Shown here: piece after piece, positions 57,845 through 64,000 of the stretch | Numbering within the stretch: the first letter of the stretch is position 1 | Layout of the letters: every line of letters starts with the position of its first letter | Assembly: GCF_001514065.1 (NCBI RefSeq) | Contig: NZ_KQ948430.1 | Location: forward strand, 367,816 to 431,815 | Direction of reading: 5' to 3' | DNA length: 64,000 nucleotides | Source of the DNA: Streptomyces antibioticus | GTDB lineage: Bacteria; Actinomycetota; Actinomycetes; Streptomycetales; Streptomycetaceae | Made by a program: the position numbers and the translations under genes | Notes under the pieces: generated by a model | What the model was told of the DNA's origin: nothing | Databases searched by the model: none | What the model saw: the letters and a program-made list of their open reading frames with translations, nothing else

Positions 57845-58446
57845 GATGCCTTTCCGGCGCGGTCCGGTGTACCTCGCCCCCCAGTACGCACATACGTGCC
57901 CGGTGCACTCAGCGCGTCCTGGGAGACCGACGGGTCCGGCGAGGTCTCCGCGCCCGACACCGTGATGTCCGCGGTGCTCTCCACCGGGTCGCCGTCGACC
58001 GCCCACACGGTGCCGTCGTCGGCGTAGAGCCGGGCGGTGACGGTGTGGGTGCCGCGCGGGACGAGGTCGCCGGGGATGCGGTACTCGGGGGTGCGCAGCC
58101 GGGTGACGAGGTCGCCGTCGACGTACAGGTAGACGAGCCCGCGCCCCTCCACCGGTGTCGCCCTGGCACCCGCCGGGGAGAAGCGGAAGCGGGTGAGGGT
58201 CAGGTGCACGTCCCAGCTGGCGTCGGTGTCGGGCTGGACCTCGATGCCGACGTCGGGGGCGTCCTTGTCGTCCACCTCGCGGTAGTGCCGCCCCTCTTCG
58301 TCGGTGTCCTTGAGGACCTTGCCCACCGGTGAGGGTGAGACCGCTTTCTCCTTCTGCCCCGCATCCTCGGAGTCGCAGCTCGCGGTTCCGGTCAGCAACA
58401 GGACACAGACCGCGAGCGCGGCCGGGAGGGCCCGCGTCCACGTCAT
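57841..58446 (-). CDS. Probable lipoprotein of unknown function
   Basis: A 201-residue exported protein. A signal peptide (about 1-23) ends TGTASC, where the Cys24 could carry a lipid; the lipobox is imperfect (T at -3). A charged, Ser/Pro-rich segment follows, then a beta-sandwich-like domain (LTLTRFRFSPAGARATPVEGRGLVYLYVDGDLVTRLRTPEY, in parts) that resembles small copper-chaperone or Ig-like lipoprotein folds. I cannot name a family. It is cotranscribed with the TetR gene through an ATGA overlap. It is divergent from hmgA over about 160 bp. Confidence 0.82.
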   Translation of the reverse strand: MTWTRALPAALAVCVLLLTGTASCDSEDAGQKEKAVSPSPVGKVLKDTDEEGRHYREVDDKDAPDVGIEVQPDTDASWDVHLTLTRFRFSPAGARATPVEGRGLVYLYVDGDLVTRLRTPEYRIPGDLVPRGTHTVTARLYADDGTVWAVDGDPVESTADITVSGAETSPDPSVSQDALSAPGTYVRTGGRGTPDRAGKAS

Positions 58447-58542
58447 GACCGCGAGAGTAGAACAGCCGTCCGGAAGTCGGATCCCCCTGGAGGTGGGTTC
58501 TCCTCCTCCCTGATGAGGAGGGCGGGACTGCGGGACTGCCTC

Positions 58543-58582
58543 TTGCGGTGGCGAAATCGCAATCCTACGGTTGGCCATAGGA
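58543..58582 (+). promoter_or_regulatory. Candidate operators in the hmgA leader
   Basis: Nested inverted repeats TTGCG/CGCAA (58543-58562) around GCGA-AA-TCGC, and TCCTA/TAGGA (58563-58567, 58578-58582), lie 23-62 bp before the hmgA ATG. They are plausible binding sites for a tyrosine-catabolism regulator. The evidence is weak. Confidence 0.35.
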
Positions 58583-58604
58583 ATCAGACCGCAAGGGAGC
58601 GATC

Positions 58605-59930
58605 ATGAACGGGGACGCACGGAAGACCGCGGAGGGACTGGCCCACCTCTCCGGGTTCGGCAACGAGCACAGCTCGGAGGCGGTTCCGGGGGCACTGCCG
58701 GAGGGCCGCAACTCACCGCAACGCGCCCCGCTCGGCCTCTACGCGGAACAACTGAGCGGTACGGCCTTCACCGAGCCCCGCGCGCACAACCGCCGCTCCT
58801 GGCTGTACCGCATCCGACCCTCGGCCGCCCACCCGGCGTTCACCCACACCCACAACGGCCGGCTCCGCACCGCCCCCTTCACCGAGTCCGTCCCCGACCC
58901 GAACCGCCTGCGCTGGAACCCCCTCCCCGAGCCCACCGAGGGCACCGACTTCCTGGCCGGCCTGTGGACCCTCGGCGGCAACGGCGACGTGACCCAGCGC
59001 ACCGGCATGGCCGTGCACCTCTACCACGCCACCGACTCCATGGACCGGGTCTTCAGCGACGCCGACGGCGAGCTGCTGATCGTCCCCGAGCGCGGCGGCC
59101 TCCTGCTGCGCACCGAGTTCGGGCTGCTGCACGCCGAGCCCGGCCATGTCGCCCTGATCCCGCGCGGCGTCCGCTTCCGGGTGGAGCTCCTCGACGCGTC
59201 GGCCCGCGGCTACGTCTGCGAGAACTACGGCGCCCCCTTCCGCCTCCCCGACCTCGGCCCGATCGGCGCCAACGGCCTGGCGAACGCCCGGGACTTCAAG
59301 GCACCGGTCGCCGCGTACGAGGACGTCGAGGGCCCGGTGGAGGTGGTGAACAAGTTCTGCGGCAACCTCTGGACGGCCACCTACGACCACTCCCCGCTGG
59401 ACGTGGTCGCCTGGCACGGCAACCTCGTGCCGTACGTCTACGACCTGCGCCGCTTCAACGTCATCGGGTCGATCTCGTACGACCACCCGGACCCGTCGAT
59501 CTTCACGGTGCTGACGTCGCCGAGCGACACCCCCGGGCTCGCCGGGGTCGACTTCGTCGTCTTCGCGCCGCGCTGGCTGGTGGGCGAGGACACGTTCCGG
59601 CCGCCGTACTTCCACCGGAACGTGATGAGCGAGTACATGGGCCTGATCGAGGGTGCCTACGACGCGAAGACTGCCGGAAAAGGGGGCTTTGTGCCCGGCG
59701 GCGGCTCGCTGCACAACATGATGTCGGCGCACGGACCCGACCGGGAGACCTTCGACAGGGCGAGCGCGGCCGAGCTCAAGCCGCAGAAGGTGGACGACGG
59801 GCTGGCGTTCATGTTCGAGACGCGGTGGCCGGTGACGCTCACCGCGCACGCGGCCCGGGCGGACCATCTGCAACGGCACTACGACGACGTGTGGCAGGGC
59901 ATGGAGCGGCATTTCCGCCCCTTGCACTGA
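58605..59930 (+). CDS. hmgA: Homogentisate 1,2-dioxygenase
   Basis: A 441-residue iron enzyme that opens the ring of homogentisate to maleylacetoacetate in tyrosine and phenylalanine breakdown. The length is that of the family. It opens with [19 protein letters not shown]. The iron site lies in [17 protein letters not shown] (His and Glu) and a later His in [30 protein letters not shown] precedes the ATG. It is followed after 27 bp by a GntR regulator. No hpd, fumarylacetoacetase or isomerase gene is in this window, so the pathway is split. Confidence 0.97.
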   Translation: MNGDARKTAEGLAHLSGFGNEHSSEAVPGALPEGRNSPQRAPLGLYAEQLSGTAFTEPRAHNRRSWLYRIRPSAAHPAFTHTHNGRLRTAPFTESVPDPNRLRWNPLPEPTEGTDFLAGLWTLGGNGDVTQRTGMAVHLYHATDSMDRVFSDADGELLIVPERGGLLLRTEFGLLHAEPGHVALIPRGVRFRVELLDASARGYVCENYGAPFRLPDLGPIGANGLANARDFKAPVAAYEDVEGPVEVVNKFCGNLWTATYDHSPLDVVAWHGNLVPYVYDLRRFNVIGSISYDHPDPSIFTVLTSPSDTPGLAGVDFVVFAPRWLVGEDTFRPPYFHRNVMSEYMGLIEGAYDAKTAGKGGFVPGGGSLHNMMSAHGPDRETFDRASAAELKPQKVDDGLAFMFETRWPVTLTAHAARADHLQRHYDDVWQGMERHFRPLH

Positions 59931-59957
59931 AGATCCCCGACCGGTACGGATGGCCCT

Positions 59958-60707
59958 GTGACCTCCTTCGCCCCGGACTCGATCGTCCTGAACCGCAAAC
60001 TGCCGCTCTGGTATCAGGTGTCGCAGTCGCTGCGCGCCTCGATACTGGGCCGTTCGCCCCAGGACCCGCTGCGGCTGCCCACCGAGGAGCAGCTGGCCGG
60101 GCACTACGGGGTGAGCGTGCTGACCATGCGGCAGGCGCTGAAGGAGCTGGAGGACGAGGGGCTGATCACCCGCCACCGCCGGCGCGGCACGTTCATCGAG
60201 CCGAAGGCGCTGCGGACCGCGCCGGTGCGGCTGCTCGGATCGGTGGACGCGATCGTGGCCCAGCAGTCCGGCATGACCACCGAACTCCTCGCGCACGGCA
60301 CGGGTCCGGTGCCGCCCGAACTCGCCGAGTACTTCCCGGAGCTGGACGAGGTGGGGACGTACCACCGGCTGCGCTCGGACGAGAAGACCGGCGAGCCGAC
60401 GAACCACGCCCGCAACTGGGTCCGCCCCGAACTCGCCGCCCGCATCGACCCCGAGGACCTCGTCCGCCGGCCGATGACCAAGGTGCTGCGCGATGTCGTC
60501 GGCGCGGACATCAGCCGCATCACGGACACCGTGGAGGCACGGCTCGCGGACCCGGAGACGGCCCGCCTGCTGCAAGTCCCGCTGCTCAGCCCGATCCTGC
60601 ACTACACGGGTGTCACCTACGACCCGGAGGGGCAGGTCCTGGACGCGGCGATCATCCACTACCGCGGCGACCGCTTCTCCTTCACGGTGACCTTGGAGGC
60701 GACCTGA
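59958..60707 (+). CDS. GntR family regulator with UTRA domain
   Basis: A 249-residue HutC-type regulator. The winged helix at about 15-80 reads LPLWYQVSQSLRASIL, PTEEQLAGHYGVSVLTMRQALKELEDEGLITRHRRRGTFI (in parts). The UTRA ligand domain (about 95-245) binds a small effector. The GTG start is 27 bp after hmgA on the same strand, so it probably responds to an aromatic or tyrosine-derived signal and regulates hmgA. This is inferred from position. Confidence 0.9.
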   Translation: MTSFAPDSIVLNRKLPLWYQVSQSLRASILGRSPQDPLRLPTEEQLAGHYGVSVLTMRQALKELEDEGLITRHRRRGTFIEPKALRTAPVRLLGSVDAIVAQQSGMTTELLAHGTGPVPPELAEYFPELDEVGTYHRLRSDEKTGEPTNHARNWVRPELAARIDPEDLVRRPMTKVLRDVVGADISRITDTVEARLADPETARLLQVPLLSPILHYTGVTYDPEGQVLDAAIIHYRGDRFSFTVTLEAT

Positions 60708-60733
60708 CCCCGGTGTCGCATCCAAGTCGTACG

Positions 60734-61888
60734 ATGCCCAGCGTGACGCACGACGACGCTCCGCTGCTCGCGGACCTCATGCCGTGGTCCGTCGCACCGC
60801 CGCGGCTCGGCCGGGGGTGGCCGGCGGGCCCCGACTCCGCATCCCTGAAAGCCCGCTGGGACGCCCTGCTGAAGGCCGAGGGCCCGGACCGCGAGGCTCT
60901 GTTCGAGCCGACGCGCTCGCGCACCCTGCGCTCGGCGGTGGGGCAGTTGCCGGGCCGGACCGGCGGCACCGAGAAACTGCTCCGGGCGACCGGCCCCTGC
61001 CCCGAACCCGTCCGCGTCCTGTACGCCCCCTTCGACGAACAGTGGTTGATCCCCGACCACCGTCTGATCGACACCGCCCGCCCGGAGTTGTGGCGGGTGG
61101 CGGACGACAACCAGGTGTTCGTGGCGGAGACGGCGGGCGGCGGCCCGGGCCCGCTGCTGGTCGCCACCTCGCTGTTCCCGCTGCTGCGGCCCGGCCGCGT
61201 CCGCCCGCTGTACCGCCGCCCCGGGGGCACCGAACCGAACCTGGCGCCGGGGCTGTTGACGCTGCTGCGCGAGCGCCTGGGCCATCAGCCCTCCCCATTG
61301 GACGTCCTCGCCTGGATCATGACGGCGGTCCGCCCCGACCTGGCCGTCCCGCTCACCGACGACCCCGAACTGTGGGCGCGGGGCGTGGAGTCGGGCCACC
61401 GCCTGCTGTGGCTGATGCGCCGCGACGGCGAACGCCCCAGGCTGCCCGGCGGCCGCCGCCCCTACGTCCGCGCTCCCCTGCCGTCCCGCCCCCTCACCCT
61501 GCACTACGACCGCGACGAGGAGACCCTCCACCTGGACGAGGGCCGCATCTCCCCGGTGCCGCCGGAGGCGTGGGACTACGAGGTGAGCGGGGTCCGGGTC
61601 CTGGAGGAGTGGTTCACGGCCCGGACGGCGGAATCCGAGCCGGGCACGCTGGCAGCGATCCGTCCGGCGACCTGGACCCAGACCTGGACCTCGGAACTGC
61701 TGGAGCTGATCACGGTCCTCGCCCTGCTGGCGGAAGTGGAGCCGGTACGGGAGGAGTTGACGTCCGTGATCAAGGCGGCAGACCTGCGCAGGGCGGGCGT
61801 GCTGCCGGTGCCGGAGTGGGCACGGGGGCCGGCGTCGGTCCTCGACGGTCACGAAGAGGGACCCGAGGGCCAACTCACCCTGCTCTAA
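60734..61888 (+). CDS. Stand-alone type ISP-like DNA specificity domain protein
   Basis: A 384-residue protein related to the C-terminal target-recognition region of type ISP restriction-modification enzymes such as LlaBIII. The family's text PVRVLYAPFDEQWLIPDHRLIDTARPELWRV is near residues 95-125, and a C-terminal part has WDYEVSGVRVLEEWF (the conserved W-x-Y-x-V-S-G core). The Mrr-nuclease, helicase and methyltransferase domains of a full ISP enzyme are absent, and none is adjacent. The GTG at 60743 is an alternative start. It probably binds DNA without cutting or methylating it. It follows the GntR gene by 26 bp and overlaps the convergent TetR gene by 4 bp. Confidence 0.82.
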   Translation: MPSVTHDDAPLLADLMPWSVAPPRLGRGWPAGPDSASLKARWDALLKAEGPDREALFEPTRSRTLRSAVGQLPGRTGGTEKLLRATGPCPEPVRVLYAPFDEQWLIPDHRLIDTARPELWRVADDNQVFVAETAGGGPGPLLVATSLFPLLRPGRVRPLYRRPGGTEPNLAPGLLTLLRERLGHQPSPLDVLAWIMTAVRPDLAVPLTDDPELWARGVESGHRLLWLMRRDGERPRLPGGRRPYVRAPLPSRPLTLHYDRDEETLHLDEGRISPVPPEAWDYEVSGVRVLEEWFTARTAESEPGTLAAIRPATWTQTWTSELLELITVLALLAEVEPVREELTSVIKAADLRRAGVLPVPEWARGPASVLDGHEEGPEGQLTLL

Positions 61889-62601
61889 CGCTTCTCCGGA
61901 TCGAACGCGTCCAGCACCCGCTCCAGCGCCCGCCGGAACACCCCCTCCAGGTCGATCGGCCCGCTCTGCTCCATGAACGCCGCCGCCAGCCTCGGATACG
62001 CCCCGGTCGCCACCTGACTCCCGAGGTAGGCGATCCGCACCGCGTTCTCCTCCTCCTCGGACCACGGCAGCGAGCGGGTGCGCTCGGCGGTGGCGATCTC
62101 GTTCGCGGTGTACGTCGTCACGACCCCGTTGAGCAGCGCGACCAGCTCCGTCTTGGTGGCGAACGGCAGATCGAGCGGCTCCAGACAGTCCAGGCAGTGC
62201 TCCAGGTAGCGAAGGCTGTTGGGGCTGAAGCCGTAGAACCCTGACATCAGCCGCGGCGCCCAGGTGTGCCGGTGCATGATCCCGCGCGTCTCCATCGCGT
62301 TGCGGAGCATGTCGGCCCGCCAGTCACCCGAGGGCTCCCGGATCTCGTGCTCGGCGCCGATCGCGTCGATCATCAGCTCGTACAGGTCCTCCTTACGGGG
62401 GACGTAGTTGTACAGCGACATGGTCCCGCAGCCCAGCTCGGCCGCGACTCGCCGCATCGACACCCCGTCCAGGCCCTCCGCGTCGGCGATCCGCACCGCC
62501 GCCGCCGCGATGTCGGCACGGGTGTACGCCGGCTTCGGCCCACGGCCGGTGCGCTCGGGGCGCGCCCAGATCACTTCGGGTACGGCCGCTCGGCCCGCCA
62601 T
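61885..62601 (-). CDS. TetR family repressor of the ABC exporter
   Basis: A 238-residue repressor with a short basic N-terminus, an HTH (IADAEGLDGVSMRRVAAELGCGTMSLYNYVPRKEDLYEL, about 38-75, in parts) and a C-terminal domain like those of PqrA/TetR-type drug regulators. It is divergent from a DrrA-type ATPase gene, with two nearly identical 17-bp palindromes (62630 and 62673) next to and inside the start of that gene. The ligand is probably a drug or secondary metabolite carried by the exporter. The end overlaps the convergent ISP-like gene by 4 bp. Confidence 0.93.
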   Translation of the reverse strand: MAGRAAVPEVIWARPERTGRGPKPAYTRADIAAAAVRIADAEGLDGVSMRRVAAELGCGTMSLYNYVPRKEDLYELMIDAIGAEHEIREPSGDWRADMLRNAMETRGIMHRHTWAPRLMSGFYGFSPNSLRYLEHCLDCLEPLDLPFATKTELVALLNGVVTTYTANEIATAERTRSLPWSEEEENAVRIAYLGSQVATGAYPRLAAAFMEQSGPIDLEGVFRRALERVLDAFDPEKR

Positions 62602-62629
62602 CGGTCATCACCTCGGCCACCATCCTAGT

Positions 62630-62646
62630 TACGTACAGCGTACGTA
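62630..62646. promoter_or_regulatory. 17-bp perfect palindromic operator O1
   Basis: TACGTAC-AGC-GTACGTA is a perfect palindrome with a 3-base centre, between the TetR gene and the ABC genes. TATGGT at 62653-62658 downstream is a plausible -10 box, which would make the ATPase message start near its ATG (leaderless). Confidence 0.8.
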
Positions 62647-62664
62647 GTGCGCTATGGTCACCTC

Positions 62665-63615
62665 ATGACTACTACGTACGCTGTACTTAGTGAGGGTCTG
62701 GAGAAGCGGTTCGGCGAGGTGCGTGCCCTGCGCGGGCTGGACCTGGCCGTCCCGCGGGGCACGGTCTGCGGGGTTCTCGGGCCGAACGGGGCGGGCAAGA
62801 CGACGGCGGTACGACTGCTGACGACGCTGCTGCGCCCGGACGCCGGGTCGGCCAGGGTCGCGGGGCACGACCTGGTCCGCGAGGCCGCCGCCGTCCGCCG
62901 CGCGATAGGCGTGACCGGGCAGTACGCGTCGGTCGACGGGGATCTCACCGGCCGGCAGAACCTGCGGCTGTTCGCCCGGCTGCACCGGATGCGGGCGCCC
63001 AACGAGCGGGCCGCCGAGCTGCTGGAGCGCTTCGGGCTCACCGAGGCCGCCGACCGGCCCGCGTCCACCTACTCGGGCGGGATGCGCCGCCGCCTGGACC
63101 TCGCAGCGAGCCTGGTCCGCCGCCCCGAGATCCTCTTCCTGGACGAGCCGACGACCGGCCTCGACCCGGCGAGCCGCGGCGCCATCTGGGACGCGGTCCG
63201 TGAGCTCAAGCAGGACGGCACGACGGTCCTGCTGACCACGCAGTACCTGGAGGAGGCGGACCAGCTCGCCGACGACATCGCCCTGGTGGACCGGGGCCTG
63301 GTCGCGCACACCGGCTCGCCGGCCCAGTTCAAGGCGGTCATCGGCACCTACGTCGAGGTCGTCGTCGCCGATCCGGAGGTGCTCGTCGAGGCGGCGGGCG
63401 TGCTGGACCGGCTCACCGGCGGGCAGCCGACGTTCGACCACGAGCGGGGGGCCGTCGGCGCGGTCACCCGGGACACCACGCTCACGCTGCCCCGGCTGGT
63501 GCGTGAACTGGACGCGGCCGGAGTGCCGTTGCTCGACGCGAGCATCGAACCACCCACGCTCGACGACGTGTTCCTGCGTCTGACGGCCGAACAGGAGCAG
63601 GAGGTCGCCGCATGA
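62665..63615 (+). CDS. DrrA-type ABC exporter ATPase
   Basis: A 316-residue ATPase of a drug or secondary-metabolite exporter. Walker A GPNGAGKTT is near residue 39-47, the signature YSGGMRRRLDLAASLVRRP near 140, Walker B ILFLDEPTTGLDP near 160 and the H-loop TTQYLEEADQLAD. The C-terminal DUF4162-like domain is typical of DrrA. The ATG at 62665 lacks a clear ribosome-binding site, consistent with a leaderless message; a GTG at 62647 would add six residues. Codons 3-9 carry operator O2. It overlaps the permease gene by ATGA. Confidence 0.95.
   Translation: MTTTYAVLSEGLEKRFGEVRALRGLDLAVPRGTVCGVLGPNGAGKTTAVRLLTTLLRPDAGSARVAGHDLVREAAAVRRAIGVTGQYASVDGDLTGRQNLRLFARLHRMRAPNERAAELLERFGLTEAADRPASTYSGGMRRRLDLAASLVRRPEILFLDEPTTGLDPASRGAIWDAVRELKQDGTTVLLTTQYLEEADQLADDIALVDRGLVAHTGSPAQFKAVIGTYVEVVVADPEVLVEAAGVLDRLTGGQPTFDHERGAVGAVTRDTTLTLPRLVRELDAAGVPLLDASIEPPTLDDVFLRLTAEQEQEVAA
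62673..62689. promoter_or_regulatory. 17-bp operator O2 inside the ABC ATPase coding start
   Basis: TACGTACGCTGTACTTA; its reverse complement differs from O1 at one of 17 positions. Centre-to-centre distance is 43 bp, about four DNA turns. Confidence 0.75.
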
Positions 63616-64000
63616 GCACCCTCGCCTTCGACGGGACGGCGATGCTGGGCCGCCAGTTGCTGCGGGTCCGCAACAACCCGGCACTGGTGATCCTGACCCA
63701 GACCATGCCGATCAGCATGCTGCTGTTCTTCGGCTATGTCTTCGGCAGCGCGCTGGCGATGCCGGGCGCGGAGTACCGCTCGTTCCTGGTGCCCGGACTC
63801 CTGGTGGCGACCGCCGCCAACGGGATCATGACCGGCATGTTCCAGGCCGCGCAGGACGTCCACCGGGGTGTGACGGACCGGCTGCGCACCCTGCCGGTCA
63901 GCCGGGCCGCCGTACCGGTGGGACAGGCCGCGGCGGACGTGCTCGTCACGGCCGTCGGCACGGTGCCGTTCCTGCTCGTCGGGCTCGCGGTGGGGTGGCG
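63612..64000 (+). CDS. DrrB-type ABC exporter permease, 5' part
   Basis: The first ~130 residues of an ABC-2-type permease, cut by the right edge. It starts at the ATG of an ATGA overlap with the ATPase gene (MSTLAFDGTAMLGRQLL). The N-terminal cytoplasmic helix LRVRNNPALVILTQTMPISML is followed by membrane helices; FLVPGLLVATAANGIMTGMF and the amphipathic DRLRTLPVSRAAVPVGQ segment match the DrrB/ABC2 family. It forms the exporter with the upstream ATPase under the adjacent TetR repressor. Confidence 0.93.
   Translation, partial: MSTLAFDGTAMLGRQLLRVRNNPALVILTQTMPISMLLFFGYVFGSALAMPGAEYRSFLVPGLLVATAANGIMTGMFQAAQDVHRGVTDRLRTLPVSRAAVPVGQAAADVLVTAVGTVPFLLVGLAVGW

Noticed and set aside
59935..59953. 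CCGACCGGTACGG before the GntR gene, similar to the 18-bp operator
   Set aside because: Only the centre matches, flanks differ, and it lies within 25 bp of the start codon rather than 35-44 nt upstream.

Overview
This window looks like the core chromosome of a Streptomyces species. The DNA is very GC-rich, with third codon positions almost always G or C and frequent GTG starts. It carries a long and a short chaplin, the redox regulator SoxR with its four-cysteine cluster, and the gluconate cluster gntR-gntK-gntT. From memory, the order chpC-chpH ... gluconate genes ... soxR ... hmgA matches the SCO1670-SCO1720 interval of S. coelicolor. I see no phage, transposase, CRISPR array or rRNA. The only RNA gene found is one tRNA-Leu (GAG).

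Layout. 1-5.6 kb: the end of a RecD2-like protein with degenerate ATPase motifs, an acidic protein, a DUF5703 protein, the two chaplins, an M20 peptidase and the tRNA. 5.9-11.6 kb: a 1,283-residue synthetase with the A-T-membrane-C1-C2-C3 plan of epsilon-poly-lysine synthetase (Pls), overlapping or adjoining an M1 aminopeptidase, then a YchJ protein. 11.6-14.5 kb: gluconate regulator, kinase and permease, then a small MITE-like element. 14.5-24.6 kb: a secreted protein, a molybdopterin oxidoreductase with a cytochrome b partner (MsrPQ-like), transporters, a NUDIX protein, DUF202 membrane proteins, a quinone-reductase-like enzyme and a His-rich protein. 24.7-30.1 kb: a fatty-acid or acyl-CoA block (phosphotransferase, acyl-CoA dehydrogenase, TetR, acyl-CoA ligase, SDR). 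30.2-38.7 kb: NamZ-like muramidase, alpha/beta hydrolase, penicillin-acylase family protein, BKACE enzyme and RNA ligase. 38.7-48.6 kb: SoxR, MaoC hydratase, TetR regulators, a second acyl-CoA dehydrogenase, transporters, alcohol and aldehyde dehydrogenases. 48.8-57.1 kb: an ABC ATPase, a class F sortase with a surface protein, an MFS transporter, a citrate symporter and a formate-dehydrogenase-like molybdoenzyme. 57.2-64 kb: TetR, lipoprotein, homogentisate dioxygenase with a GntR regulator, a lone type ISP specificity-domain protein, and a TetR-controlled DrrAB-type ABC exporter cut by the right edge.

How the parts connect. Several operators recur and suggest small regulons. An 18-bp palindrome lies 35-44 nt before four operons. 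A 19-bp site is shared by an acyl-CoA dehydrogenase/TetR pair and the aldehyde/alcohol dehydrogenase operon. A 16-bp site is shared by maoC and its neighbouring TetR. Twin 17-bp sites flank the start of the ABC exporter. Gene ends also show structure: a dispersed 35-45 bp repeat occurs five times between genes, and three convergent junctions carry short tandem repeats that contain stop codons.

Most interesting locus. The Pls-like synthetase has a specificity code that I read by hand alignment as DAESIGTVVK, which resembles lysine codes. It is paired with a zinc aminopeptidase, so it could be a system that makes and trims a basic homopoly-amino acid.
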